From the NCBI GenBank assembly GCA_040391785.1, contig JBEBXH010000004.1, positions 62,001 to 126,000 on the forward strand: a DNA stretch of 64,000 nucleotides, in the 5' to 3' direction. Numbering within the stretch: position 1 is the first letter of the stretch; the number at the start of each line of letters is the position of its first letter. The notes beneath the pieces are model-generated. The model made no database searches, was not told the DNA's origin, and was given only the letters and a program-made list of their open reading frames with translations. The translations under genes and the position numbers were made by a program. Of this stretch, positions 26,301 to 33,874 are shown piece after piece. This DNA comes from UBA5239 sp040391785. Its GTDB lineage: Bacteria; Verrucomicrobiota; Lentisphaeria; Victivallales; Victivallaceae.

Positions 26301-27456
26301 TCAGGATCGAATCGCCGACTTCGAGGCCGCTGGCGGAAAGCGCGTTCTGGCCGGGGCCCTTGTAGTAGACGATGGCGATTTTCTTGTCGGCGTTGGCCTT
26401 GCGCTGCAGCGTCAGGGTTTTGCGGATCATTTCGGAGAAGCGCTCGACGCGGTCGGGAATCATCCGGTACTCCATCAGCCCGCGGGCATTCGGGAACAAT
26501 GCGCTGAGCACATACGGCACCGCCGCTCCGTCGAGTTCCGGCATAATCACGCTCTGACTGAGCATACCGCCGGTCATGCCGCGCTGGTCCTTGAGAAATT
26601 CATCGTATGGCTGCATGGCCTTGATCGGAGCATATAATGGAATATTGTGTTCCTTGAGGTAGGCGATGGCGGCGTCCGGGTCGCTCATCGAGAAGCGCCC
26701 GTGGGGCTGGTAAACGACCAGATTCGGTTTGACTTTCTGCAGTGTGGGCACGGAGGCCATGCCATTGGCGGCGACCACGTTGATGCCGCGTTTTTCCAGT
26801 GCCTTGATCAGCTCGACCAGACTGCCGCCGCCGTTGCCGCCGAAGATGCAGACGGTGGGATTTTCTTCCTTGTAAATGCCGGTCTTTTTGTAGTATTCGA
26901 TAAACTCTTCGTAGGTCTTGAATCCCTTTTCCTCGTCGGTGTGAAAGAATGCGTAACGTTCCTGTTTCTGAGGCGGTTCGACCGGATCGCCAAAGAGGAT
27001 TTTGCCGTCGAGTTCGCGGCGGCTGTAGTTCAGCAGATTGCGGAAATTGTCCTTGCCGCCGCCGAAGTAGCCGCGCACGGTTTCGGACTGCTTTTCGGAG
27101 AGCGTATTGAGGCCGGTTTCCTGGCGGGTGGAGGCGGTCACGTAGATCGGCACCTTGCGGGCGGCCAGTTGCTCGATCATCGTCTGCTGCTGTTCATTGA
27201 ACTTCAGCCCCATGCCGAAGAAATAGATGACGTCGAACTGCTTCAGCACCGCCGGGTCGGTTTTGTCGTTCCAGGCGACGGGTTTGACCTTGATCATGGG
27301 GTGGATTTTCTGGTCGAGCTGCGGAGCCAGCATGTACTCCGGGTAATTGACCATGGCGATGCAGGTGGGCGAAGCGAACTTGAAGTAGACTCCGGCCAGG
27401 GCGAGGATCAGCGCCAGTGCGATGACGGCGCCGGTCAGGAACTTGTTCTTTTTCAT
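23338..27456 (-). CDS. hmuS: Membrane-anchored CobN-like protein, HmuS family (putative haem de-chelatase)
   Basis: 1372 residues of the CobN/magnesium-chelatase large-subunit superfamily. The hallmark HFGTHGSLEF places metal-site histidines at H535 and H539, preceded by PPHSYLATYLWIRYGFEADAMM. Unlike cytoplasmic CobN it has an N-terminal membrane helix (~8-27) and a C-terminal one (~1343-1362) ending in a charged tail, so the catalytic body should lie outside the cytoplasm. A Pro/Ala/Gly-rich linker sits around 770-850. No cobalamin genes and no ATPase subunits (CobS/T, ChlI/D) are present; instead it is coupled by a 4-base overlap to a DUF2149 gene and an ExbB-like gene, the arrangement of Bacteroidetes hmu loci. 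I recall HmuS being tied to iron removal from haem. Cobalt or nickel handling is the alternative. Confidence 0.75.
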   Translation of the reverse strand: MKKNKFLTGAVIALALILALAGVYFKFASPTCIAMVNYPEYMLAPQLDQKIHPMIKVKPVAWNDKTDPAVLKQFDVIYFFGMGLKFNEQQQTMIEQLAARKVPIYVTASTRQETGLNTLSEKQSETVRGYFGGGKDNFRNLLNYSRRELDGKILFGDPVEPPQKQERYAFFHTDEEKGFKTYEEFIEYYKKTGIYKEENPTVCIFGGNGGGSLVELIKALEKRGINVVAANGMASVPTLQKVKPNLVVYQPHGRFSMSDPDAAIAYLKEHNIPLYAPIKAMQPYDEFLKDQRGMTGGMLSQSVIMPELDGAAVPYVLSALFPNARGLMEYRMIPDRVERFSEMIRKTLTLQRKANADKKIAIVYYKGPGQNALSASGLEVGDSILNTLKHLQKAGFNTGELPATPEDLNKQIQQNAAVFGTYAEGAFEEFIKIAKVEYVGYEQYLDWVKKALPGDLFKEVEDAFGTGFGRYFTHQGKLAIGHLRFGNIVLIPQGLPGVGGNTNQIIHGVKQAPPHSYLATYLWIRYGFEADAMMHFGTHGSLEFTPWKQVALSSYDWPDALVGEMPHYYLYVINNVGEALIAKRRSYATMVSHLTAPFMNSGLYGNFTDLHTKIHDLEVAEDPVLKGEYRKSIIEFVKKDKLDEEICFSEGFAKGELSDADLELIHNHLHEIESAKVNRGLYVIGRPYSREEADETATLMMVDAVAGRLFNDDLKAGKVQESDRDRNVIFDQYVERAHEMIASAFDAPPPAPKAVDEAPAGRPAMTGEQMKTALERMPEGMRAAFEAMSPEERQKAMQSGGNRGRRGGMAASSGYDKPKAEPVPEAIRARTDLIASTELELNAMVNAFSGGYLMPSPGGDPVANPSAVPTGRNLYGIDPDRTPTRESYAVGKKLAEALIAEKIKTTGDYPKKVAFSLWGGEFIRTQGTNIGEIFFLLGVEPVWDSRGRVQDVKLIPNEVLKRPRIDVIVQTSGQFRGAATSRMRLIDKAVKLAAEAPKCEFVNYVVEGSDAAAKVMLEQGFSPEQARALANARIFGGLNGGFGTGITGMVQAGDSWEDTKDIAERYLNNMGALYTDEHWGEHFPGVFKAALQNTDTVVHSRSSNTWGPLSLDHVYEFMGGINLTVRHVTGKEPDAYFNDLRTPGRAKIQEAGQAAMVEARTTVLNPKYLKEMMEEGPSGAATFAEVFRNTYGWEVMKPDMLKDHLWEEYKKVFVDDVHDLKMREYFETKNPYALQEMTAVMLETIRKDLWQADAETIKQIAELHTELVTKHNPGCSTFVCNNAKLREFIEKQTNNAAYSEAIDKIRNRSAEGQQELEKVEGMTLKEQKPEPPPVLTTILENKTAIIMVGIIILIGIGAVWWGNHSRRKHEDD

Positions 27457-27794
27457 TTGTTCTCCGGTACATAAATGATTTCGCCGCTTTCCAGGCGGTA
27501 GGCGATGCCGACGCGCTCGCCTTTGCCGGAGCCGGAGGAATTCTCCGACTTGAAGCGTGAAACTTTGTTGTCTTTTTTGACGATGATTTCCATGTCGGGC
27601 TTGCCGGCGTTTTTCACGTAAGTGACGTCCTCGGCGGTGAGGAATTCGGTCATGCGGCTTTGGATGACGAAGGCCACCATCAGCGCCACGGCGAACACCA
27701 TGGCGGCGTCGAAGAGGTTGACGAGGCCGCTCATCGGATCGCCGGCGTCGTCATCGCTGAATGCGTCGTCATAACGGTTCCGTTTTCGCTTCAT
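27453..27794 (-). CDS. DUF2149 membrane protein (HmuV-like, ExbD-like partner)
   Basis: 113 residues: charged cytoplasmic N-terminus, DPMSGLVNLFDAAMVFAVALMVAFVIQ giving one membrane helix (~20-45), then a small extracytoplasmic beta domain ending in GERVGIAYRLESGEIIYVPE. This is the DUF2149 layout, reminiscent of ExbD/TolR, and these genes accompany ExbB-like and CobN-like genes in hmu and archaeal clusters. It overlaps both neighbours by 4 bases. It probably forms, with the ExbB-like protein, a proton-driven module serving the CobN-like protein. That role is inferred from gene order. Confidence 0.8.
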   Translation of the reverse strand: MKRKRNRYDDAFSDDDAGDPMSGLVNLFDAAMVFAVALMVAFVIQSRMTEFLTAEDVTYVKNAGKPDMEIIVKKDNKVSRFKSENSSGSGKGERVGIAYRLESGEIIYVPENK

Positions 27795-28372
27795 TCTTCC
27801 ACTCCGTGCAGGTCGAGTGCATAGCGCAGTCCGGCGATTTCGTCCTTGTACCAGTGGCGCTTGACCGAGTAAACCAGCATTTCCACACCGGAAATCACAA
27901 CCCCGATCACCGTGGTGGCGAATGCGATCTGCATGTTGTAGGCCATCGATGCGATATCACCGGAAGCGAGTCCCGCGAGGGCGGGGCCCATCGGGATCAG
28001 CGTGCCCATCAGCCCGAGCATCGGGGCGATTTTCATCACGTACTTGGCGCGCTCCAATTCGTGCTCGTATTTCTGCGAAATGTCGAAAATGGCTTTTTCG
28101 CAATGGGTGGTGTTCCAGCCGAGGTCGATCAGCTCTTTCAGATGACGGGCGAAAACGCCGCGGCCGAGGACGGCCGGATCGATCGCGCCGCCGCCGCGCA
28201 GCGTGCGCATGATTTCGTCGCGCTTATGGCGCTGCTTCAGCAGCAGCAGGTAACTCGAACAGAAACTTCCCAGCTCCACCAGAGCCATCAGCATACCCGC
28301 CAGCAATAGGACAATTACCGGCAGCATAAAGCTGTTGGAAACCCAGTTTAAAACTTCACTCAGCATACTCAT
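27791..28372 (-). CDS. MotA/TolQ/ExbB-type proton channel (HmuU-like)
   Basis: 193 residues with three membrane helices (~14-37, ~110-132, ~145-168) and the family motif APMLGLMGTLIPMGPAL in the second, followed by AFATTVIGVVISG in the third. A cytoplasmic stretch between helices 1 and 2 is charged and helical, as in ExbB and TolQ. Such proteins use proton flow to power periplasmic or outer-membrane work. Its start lies 17 bases inside the six-span gene upstream and its end overlaps the DUF2149 gene by 4. ATG codons at 28372 and 28366 are both possible. No TonB or ExbD proper is in the window, which suggests that the DUF2149 protein is the partner. Confidence 0.85.
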   Translation of the reverse strand: MSMLSEVLNWVSNSFMLPVIVLLLAGMLMALVELGSFCSSYLLLLKQRHKRDEIMRTLRGGGAIDPAVLGRGVFARHLKELIDLGWNTTHCEKAIFDISQKYEHELERAKYVMKIAPMLGLMGTLIPMGPALAGLASGDIASMAYNMQIAFATTVIGVVISGVEMLVYSVKRHWYKDEIAGLRYALDLHGVEE

Positions 28373-29066
28373 ATCGTTTTTGTCTCCTTTTCTCCATGAA
28401 TATTTTGAAATAATAAGTAACGAATGTCATGAATCCGACCAGCAGGACAATCACTCCGATGACGCCCAGGTCGCGTACGGCGATACCGCCGACTTCGATG
28501 CCGCTGATCCGGCTCGTGGCCACCACCGGCAGGAACACCGCCAGCATCAGCAACAGCCAGCCGGCGTTCAGCGCCGAGGCGGTCCGTTTGAGGCGGGTCC
28601 GGCGAGCCAGCGCGATCAACTCTGTGAGGCCGATCATCGCCACCGCGAAACCGCCCGCCACGGCCCAGGTCAGCGTGTTGAAACTGTAGCGCGTCAGATG
28701 GTTGAACGCCATCGACAGCAGGTACAGCGCCGCCACCGGCATCAGTACCGACGGCAGCAGCGCCACGTATTTCCAGTAGTGCTTCTTCTCCTCCAGCTCG
28801 ATTTCCTTGACCAGCGAAACGCCGATCACCAGCGCCAGCAGCTCCTGAACCACCACCAGCGTGCAAAGGTCGATCAGGTTGTTGCCGTCGTTGAGGTACG
28901 CGGTGATGTCCTGCAGATTGAGTGCGGCGATGCGCTTCTGCAGGAAAAACACCGGCAGTGCCGCCAGCAACGGCAGTGCGTAACGGAGAAGGCGCGGCAG
29001 CAAGGTGAGTTTGATCGCACTCTGGAGGCATGCCGCCGCTAAGATTGTGAGGATGAAATATTCCAT
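28356..29066 (-). CDS. Six-span membrane protein (HmuT-like/DUF2162-like)
   Basis: 236 residues that are mostly hydrophobic, with about six membrane helices: ~2-18, ~25-45, ~65-90, ~98-122, ~130-155 and ~165-215 (the last probably two). Loops carry KEIELEEKKHYWK and ARRTRLKR, and the C-terminus is basic. No transporter motif is recognised. By position, before the ExbB-like and DUF2149 genes, it matches the membrane protein (HmuT or DUF2162) of related loci. The ATG directly follows the TAA of the 135-residue gene (TAAATG), so translation is coupled. It could move a tetrapyrrole or metal, or only scaffold the complex. Confidence 0.65.
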   Translation of the reverse strand: MEYFILTILAAACLQSAIKLTLLPRLLRYALPLLAALPVFFLQKRIAALNLQDITAYLNDGNNLIDLCTLVVVQELLALVIGVSLVKEIELEEKKHYWKYVALLPSVLMPVAALYLLSMAFNHLTRYSFNTLTWAVAGGFAVAMIGLTELIALARRTRLKRTASALNAGWLLLMLAVFLPVVATSRISGIEVGGIAVRDLGVIGVIVLLVGFMTFVTYYFKIFMEKRRQKRYEYAE

Positions 29067-29474
29067 TTACATCTGTGTCACATAATTGAATTTCCACTGT
29101 TTATCCTCTTGAGCGAGGATGAACAGGATATCGGCATTGCCCGGGCGGACCAGGGTCACGTAATAATTGGCGTCGCCGGAGACGGATTTTCTCACCTGCC
29201 ATGCTGATTTCTCCGGGATATTGATTGCCTGCAGGAGATCAAAACATTCCTTCAGGCCCATGCCTGAACTTTTGTTGGATTTGCTGATGAATTCGCGGGC
29301 CTTTTTGTCCTTGGCATCCTGCATGATGTCCGTGCAGAATTTGACGGCGTTCGATTCGAGCGTTTTGTCCACTTTTTCCAGAGGCGCTTTCGACGGTTTC
29401 AGGTATGCGCCGAATATCGCCATCGAGGTTCCCAACAGCACGATTCCCAGTATCAGTTTTGCTTTTGAGGTCAT
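29067..29474 (-). CDS. Small membrane-anchored extracytoplasmic protein, unknown
   Basis: 135 residues. Residues ~4-24 (SKAKLILGIVLLGTSMAIFGAY) form one membrane helix or signal anchor. The rest is a compact, soluble-looking domain with Lys-rich helices, a single pair of Cys (C48 and C78) and a beta-rich end (DANYYVTLVRPGNADILFILAQ) that resembles DUF4878/SnoaL-like folds only vaguely. AAAGGA lies 8 bases before the ATG. Sitting 12 bases after the pseudopilin gene and directly before the six-span gene, it belongs to the iron operon. I do not recognise the family; a lipid-free periplasmic accessory is the simplest guess. Confidence 0.7.
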   Translation of the reverse strand: MTSKAKLILGIVLLGTSMAIFGAYLKPSKAPLEKVDKTLESNAVKFCTDIMQDAKDKKAREFISKSNKSSGMGLKECFDLLQAINIPEKSAWQVRKSVSGDANYYVTLVRPGNADILFILAQEDKQWKFNYVTQM

Positions 29475-29486
29475 TTTTTGTATCCT

Positions 29487-30230
29487 TTATTCTTCGAATT
29501 TATAGTCAAAATATTTGAGTGTGTCGTCAAAATGTCCGATCCAGACACCGTCGTGACCGTCCATGAACTGCACCGTGGAAGCATGGCCGTCCGCCCAGCC
29601 GATGTTGGCCCGTTTGGCGTGCCGGAAATGCGTGGTGCCGTGGGTATCCATCATCCCGACGCCCTTCGGGGCCAGAAATGCGGTGCCGGTGGCCGACGCA
29701 CCCATGGCCGAATCGCCGAACATGGCGATTTCGGACGGTTTCTTGACCATTTCCGGGGCCGCCCGGCCGGAGCTGAGGGAATGGCCGAGCGCGGCTTCTT
29801 CCGCCGCTTCGGTGAGGAAGCCGGAGCTCCATGACAACCGGTTATAACCGATGCCGCCGGCACCGCTCGACTCGGTGGGATCGGCGATGTTGGCGGACGT
29901 TTTCCAGCTTGGGCACAAGGTCACGGTTGAGCCTTCGCCCAGATATTTGTGAAGCAGTCCGCCGCTGGTCAGGTTGTACACATAGGACCCCATCGAGCCG
30001 GTACGCCCTCCATAGAAGAATTCATTGCCCGAGGAAAATATGCAGAAAGCCTTGTAGTCCTGCGAATACTGCAGATTTGCCAGGCTCAGCTGTTTGATGT
30101 TGTTCATGCAGGCTGAGGCGTGGGCTTTGCCGCGGGATGAGGTCAGCGCGGGGAGCAGCATGCCGGCGAGGATGGCGATGATCGCGATCACGACCAGGAG
30201 TTCGATGAGCGTAAAATGTTGTTTTTTCAT
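29487..30230 (-). CDS. Prepilin-like H-X9-DG protein inside the iron operon
   Basis: 247 residues: FTLIELLVVIAIIAILAGML (residues 6-25) is the pseudopilin helix, CMNNIKQLSLANLQYSQDY follows, and HAKRANIGWADGH is the H-X9-DG motif. The residue before the Phe is His instead of Gly. Two Cys (CPSWK near residue 105, and one near 62) and several His occur in the exported part. AAGGT lies about 9 bases before the ATG. It is embedded between the FMN-binding gene (35-base gap) and the small anchored protein (12-base gap), all on one strand, so it should be expressed with the haem/iron genes. The other three family members in the window lie near glycosidases, which makes this placement notable. Confidence 0.85.
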   Translation of the reverse strand: MKKQHFTLIELLVVIAIIAILAGMLLPALTSSRGKAHASACMNNIKQLSLANLQYSQDYKAFCIFSSGNEFFYGGRTGSMGSYVYNLTSGGLLHKYLGEGSTVTLCPSWKTSANIADPTESSGAGGIGYNRLSWSSGFLTEAAEEAALGHSLSSGRAAPEMVKKPSEIAMFGDSAMGASATGTAFLAPKGVGMMDTHGTTHFRHAKRANIGWADGHASTVQFMDGHDGVWIGHFDDTLKYFDYKFEE

Positions 30231-30265
30231 TTTTTCGTTACCTTCTTTTTTTGTTTTTTGTTATG

Positions 30266-31393
30266 TTATTTTTTGTATTGATGCAAAAGAGAGTTTAAGC
30301 GCCTCTCGACAATCTGTTCTTTGTTGGCGGTCAGTTTCTCCAGATAAGCTTTGGTGCCGATGTAGGCTTTTTCCTGATCGCTGTTGTGTTCCGGCATGCC
30401 CTCGAGCTGCATATCGAGCTGTTCCCGGATCAGCTCACGAAGTTTTTTTTTGTGCTCTTCGTCGGGGTTTTCCTTGTATGCCTTGACGGCGTTGGCCATT
30501 TCCTCGTCGCGGGTGGCGTTTTCCCGGCCCGGGTGAACGAAATAGATCATGTTTTTATCTTTGCCGAATTTCATGGCGGCCTGGCGGCCCTCCAGAGCGG
30601 CAACCATCCGCATGTCGAGTTCCTCCTCCTTGCGCTCGGTCCACTGGATCAGGAGTTTGTCGCTGATAGTGACGATGCGGTTCAGCATGGTGGCGCGGCC
30701 GGTGAATTCCGCGATTTCATTGGTGGCCTGCCGGTCGAGGAGATTCCTCAATTCAGCCTTGGCCTCGTCGGAAGGTTGCTGACGGTATTTAAGTACTTGC
30801 TGTTCGATTTTGACGTTCAGCTCGGCCTTGGCCGCTGCGGCATCGTTGCCAGGGCGCTTGCGCGCGGCTTCCGGCTTGGAAATGATGATGGGGGTATCGC
30901 TTCCCAGATGGTTCCTGGCAAGCCGTTTGACGCCCACAATGATGGCACCGGAACTGTGGGTGGCCCCGGTAACTGCGTCAACCTTGTGTTCGGGCACATC
31001 TTTAAGTTCAAGATCATTCCAATGATCACTCAGCTTCCGTTTGACCCGGCCGAGATAAGCTTTGGATTCAACATTTTTGCCGACGACCATGCCGTCGATT
31101 TTACCGTCCGTGCCGATGACCAGCCCGAGCTCGATCGTGCCGGAATATCCGTATTCACGATCCTCGTCGGCAATGGTTTCGACATGAAGGGTGCCCAGTT
31201 TTTTGCCTTTCGCATCGTTGATGCTGAAAACAAAATCCTGCTCATACTTCACTCCGGCATACCCCGGATAAATCTTTTTCAGGTCCGGCCCGAAATAGAA
31301 CAGGGATTCCTTGGAGATCGATTTTCCATTTGGCTCTTTGGCGGCGAGCCCGGCCGCGACTACCAGTAAAATTGCGATTACTTTTAACTTCAT
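30266..31393 (-). CDS. Exported flavinylated FMN-binding-domain protein
   Basis: 375 residues. A signal peptide (MKLKVIAILLVVAAGLAA) is followed by an FMN-binding domain at ~45-160 of the RnfG/NqrC type. D139-A-V-T-G-A-T145 is the flavinylation motif, with T145 as the expected site for FMN attachment by an ApbE enzyme (none in this window). Residues ~170-375 are highly charged and helical, perhaps a coiled coil, with no known domain. AAGGAAAG precedes the ATG by 6 bases. Two TTAG-N6-CTAA boxes lie 29 and 97 bases upstream. As first gene of the apparent haem/iron operon it probably carries electrons outside the cytoplasm, for instance to reduce haem iron or Fe(III) before uptake by FeoB. This role is inferred. 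Confidence 0.85.
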   Translation of the reverse strand: MKLKVIAILLVVAAGLAAKEPNGKSISKESLFYFGPDLKKIYPGYAGVKYEQDFVFSINDAKGKKLGTLHVETIADEDREYGYSGTIELGLVIGTDGKIDGMVVGKNVESKAYLGRVKRKLSDHWNDLELKDVPEHKVDAVTGATHSSGAIIVGVKRLARNHLGSDTPIIISKPEAARKRPGNDAAAAKAELNVKIEQQVLKYRQQPSDEAKAELRNLLDRQATNEIAEFTGRATMLNRIVTISDKLLIQWTERKEEELDMRMVAALEGRQAAMKFGKDKNMIYFVHPGRENATRDEEMANAVKAYKENPDEEHKKKLRELIREQLDMQLEGMPEHNSDQEKAYIGTKAYLEKLTANKEQIVERRLNSLLHQYKK

Positions 31394-31421
31394 TTGTTGC
31401 TTTCCTTATCTTTTATTTTTA

Positions 31422-31435
31422 TTAGTCTTGTCTAA
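31422..31435. promoter_or_regulatory. Candidate DtxR-family operator, box 1 (TTAG-N6-CTAA)
   Basis: TTAGTCTTGTCTAA, 29 bases upstream of the flavoprotein ATG. TTAG/CTAA arms resemble those of DtxR/IdeR iron boxes. It differs from box 2 at one base only. Confidence 0.55.
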
Positions 31436-31489
31436 ATTTAACTCTATGATTTTTCGGTATTTATAATTATGATTACGAGTATACTTTTG

Positions 31490-31503
31490 TTAGTCTTATC
31501 TAA
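31490..31503. promoter_or_regulatory. Candidate DtxR-family operator, box 2 (TTAG-N6-CTAA)
   Basis: TTAGTCTTATCTAA, 68 bases from box 1 and near a possible minus-strand TATACT (31487-31482). Together the two boxes flank the likely promoter of the flavoprotein-hmuS operon. Confidence 0.55.
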
Positions 31504-31519
31504 TTTTCTATTGACACAT

Positions 31520-31538
31520 CCTGAACACTTGATTCAGG
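31520..31538. repeat. Small inverted repeat after feoB
   Basis: CCTGAA and TTCAGG (31520-31525, 31533-31538) pair around a 7-base loop, 19 bases past the feoB stop. The bases that follow on the minus strand (ATGTGTCAATAGAAAATT) are only weakly T-rich, so termination here would be partial at best. Confidence 0.4.
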
Positions 31539-31556
31539 GGGGTGAAATTCAGTTTC

Positions 31557-33815
31557 TTAGAGCAATCGGGTGCCGATATCCAGGAGCCGGCCGCCCTGGT
31601 AGACGATCAGCGTGGTGACATAAGCCAGCACGGTCAGACCGCCCATCTGCAGGAAGGTCAGCTTCCACGAGGCAGTCTCGCGTTTCACCACGGCCACCGT
31701 GGCCATGCAGGGGATCGACAAGAGGCAGAACAGCATGATGCAGAATGCCTGCAGCGGTGTATAGGTCCGGATCAGCATCTGGCGCAGCGAGGTCATATCT
31801 TCCTCCGCGTCCAGGTCGACTTCACCGGCGGAAAACAGGATGCCGAGCTGCGAGACAAACAATTCCTTGGCGGCGAAGGCCCCGATCAGCGCCGAACTGA
31901 CTTTCCAGTCGAAGCCCAGCGGTTTCATTACGGTTTCGAGCCCGCGTCCGATGCGTCCCGCGACCGAATATTCCAGCTCTTCCTGGCGCTGTTCGTGTTC
32001 CAGCGCGGCAACTTGCACTTCGCGTTCGCTGCGCGGCAGTTCGGATTCCTCGATTTTGGCGATGGCGCCCTCATAATCCTTGGAAAATTCGGTTTTCTTC
32101 GGGAAGGTGTTGATGATGAAGAGGACGACGGCCGCGGCCAGGATCAGCGTACCGGCTTTTTTCAGATACAGCCAGGCGCGTTCGCCCATGTGGATGATAA
32201 TGCTTTTGAAGGTCGGCATGCGGTAGGGGGGAAGCTCCATGACGAATACTTCGTCCTCGCCCCGGAACAGCGTGGTTTTCAGCAGCATAGCCATCAGCAG
32301 CGCCATGACGATGCCGATGATATAGATCAGGAACATGATCAGCGCCTGGTATTTGAGCGCGAAAAACGCCGGGATGATCAGCGCGTAAATCGGCAGACGG
32401 GCCCCGCAGCTCATCAGCGGCAGCACCATGATCGTGGTCAAACGGTCGCGCTCGCATTCAATGGTCCTCGTTCCCATGATGGCGGGCACGGAACAGCCAA
32501 AGCCGAGCAGCATCGGGATGAAGCTTTTGCCGTGCAGTTTGAACATGTGCATAAAGCCGTCCATGATGAACGCGGCGCGGGCCATATAGCCGGTGCCTTC
32601 GAGGAAGGCGATCGCCAGGAACAGCAACATAATGTTCGGCAGGAACACGATCACGCTGCCGACACCGCCGATGATGCCGTCGACGATCAGCGATTTGAGC
32701 AGTTCCATCTGACCTTCGGGCCAATGGGTTTCGATGGCTCCGCCGAGGAGGTTGAAGAAGCTTTCGATCCAGCCCATCGGCGGGTTGCCCAGCCAGAAGG
32801 TGAACTGGAACACCAGGAACATGATGGCGAAAAAGATCGGCAGTCCGAGGAAACGGTTGGTCAGCACCTTGTCGATGCTGTCGGAAATCTGGAGCCGCTT
32901 TTCGTTGGAAATCGAGATGGCTTCGCGGCAGGCTCCGGCGATGTAGCCGTAGCGGCGGTCGGCCATGAAGGTATCGTTCGGCACGCCGTGGCGGATGGCG
33001 AGTTTATTGCGCATCTGGTCGGCCATTTCGCTGAGGCGCGGATCCACGAAGGCCCGGCCGATTTCGCGGTATTTCTCGTAGAAACCGTGGTGCGGATGGT
33101 GCTCGACCCGGGTTTCGCTGAGTTCTTTGTCTTTGTGATGTTCGGCATGCGCCCGGATCCGCTGAAAGAGATCGTCGTTTTCCAGCATTTTGATGGCGAA
33201 GTAACGCGCCGGGATGCGGGTCGGGAGATTCAGCTTGGCGATTTCGGCGCCCAGCTCGGCGATGGCTTCGTCCGCATGGCGCCCGTAGGAAATCGGGCAG
33301 GGGGGCATCTCGGCGGATGAAGTCAGCACATGATGAATTTTGTGCTTCAGGTTGTTGATGCCCTTGCCGGTGGTGCCGATGGTGGTGATCACCGGGGCAC
33401 AGAAAAACTTCGACATCTGGTTGATGTTGATTTTCAGGCCGTTGCGCACGGCGTCGTCGATCATGTTGAAGGCCAACACCATGGGAATGCGCAGCTCCGC
33501 CAGCTGGGCGGTCAGGTACAGATTGCGCTGCGGATTGCTGGAGTCGATGACGTTAAGGATCAGGTCGATATTTTCGTCCAGCAGTTCGGCGAAAGCGACT
33601 TTTTCCTCGGGGGAAGATGAGGACAGACTGTAGATACCGGGCAGGTCGATGAATTCAACCTGGATATCTTCGATGCGGGCGTGGCCCGTTTTGCGTTCGA
33701 CAGTGACACCGGGGTAGTTGCCGATATGCTGCCTGGCGCCGGTCAGGGCATTGAAGACTGTGGTTTTTCCGCAATTGGGATTCCCGGCCAGTGCGACCCT
33801 GTAAATCTGTTTCAT
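31557..33815 (-). CDS. feoB: Ferrous iron transporter FeoB
   Basis: 752 residues, normal for FeoB, which imports Fe(II) across the inner membrane with a GTPase domain. G1 is GNPNCGKTT (11-19), G2 lies in YPGVTVE (T38), G3 is DLPG (57-60) and G4 is NMID (117-120). The membrane part has the two gate regions; GFGCSVPAIMGTR holds the conserved Cys of gate 1. A charged loop of ~85 residues (EDYEGAIAKIEESELPRSEREVQV region, ~590-640) lies between late helices. AAGGA is rather far (about 13 bases) from the ATG. FeoA is not a separate gene here; a FeoA domain is fused to the DtxR repressor upstream. A TTAG-N6-CTAA box is 200 bases upstream. Confidence 0.95.
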   Translation of the reverse strand: MKQIYRVALAGNPNCGKTTVFNALTGARQHIGNYPGVTVERKTGHARIEDIQVEFIDLPGIYSLSSSSPEEKVAFAELLDENIDLILNVIDSSNPQRNLYLTAQLAELRIPMVLAFNMIDDAVRNGLKININQMSKFFCAPVITTIGTTGKGINNLKHKIHHVLTSSAEMPPCPISYGRHADEAIAELGAEIAKLNLPTRIPARYFAIKMLENDDLFQRIRAHAEHHKDKELSETRVEHHPHHGFYEKYREIGRAFVDPRLSEMADQMRNKLAIRHGVPNDTFMADRRYGYIAGACREAISISNEKRLQISDSIDKVLTNRFLGLPIFFAIMFLVFQFTFWLGNPPMGWIESFFNLLGGAIETHWPEGQMELLKSLIVDGIIGGVGSVIVFLPNIMLLFLAIAFLEGTGYMARAAFIMDGFMHMFKLHGKSFIPMLLGFGCSVPAIMGTRTIECERDRLTTIMVLPLMSCGARLPIYALIIPAFFALKYQALIMFLIYIIGIVMALLMAMLLKTTLFRGEDEVFVMELPPYRMPTFKSIIIHMGERAWLYLKKAGTLILAAAVVLFIINTFPKKTEFSKDYEGAIAKIEESELPRSEREVQVAALEHEQRQEELEYSVAGRIGRGLETVMKPLGFDWKVSSALIGAFAAKELFVSQLGILFSAGEVDLDAEEDMTSLRQMLIRTYTPLQAFCIMLFCLLSIPCMATVAVVKRETASWKLTFLQMGGLTVLAYVTTLIVYQGGRLLDIGTRLL

Positions 33816-33874
33816 AAAAACGAATGTCCTTTATAATTAATTTAACGTAATATGTAAATTTTTCAGTTTGAATT

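Noticed and set aside
23665..26637. A 990-codon open frame on the plus strand opposite the hmuS-type gene
   Set aside because: It has no recognisable domain, is rich in His/Gly/Phe of the sort given by antisense reading of GC-rich coding DNA, and the opposite strand is a clear CobN-family gene.
23338..27456. The CobN-like gene as part of cobalamin synthesis
   Set aside because: No other cob/cbi gene or chelatase ATPase subunit is nearby, and the protein has membrane helices at both ends.
31511..31516. TTGACA between feoB and the flavoprotein gene
   Set aside because: It points along the plus strand, away from the flavoprotein gene, and no -10 box or plus-strand gene follows.
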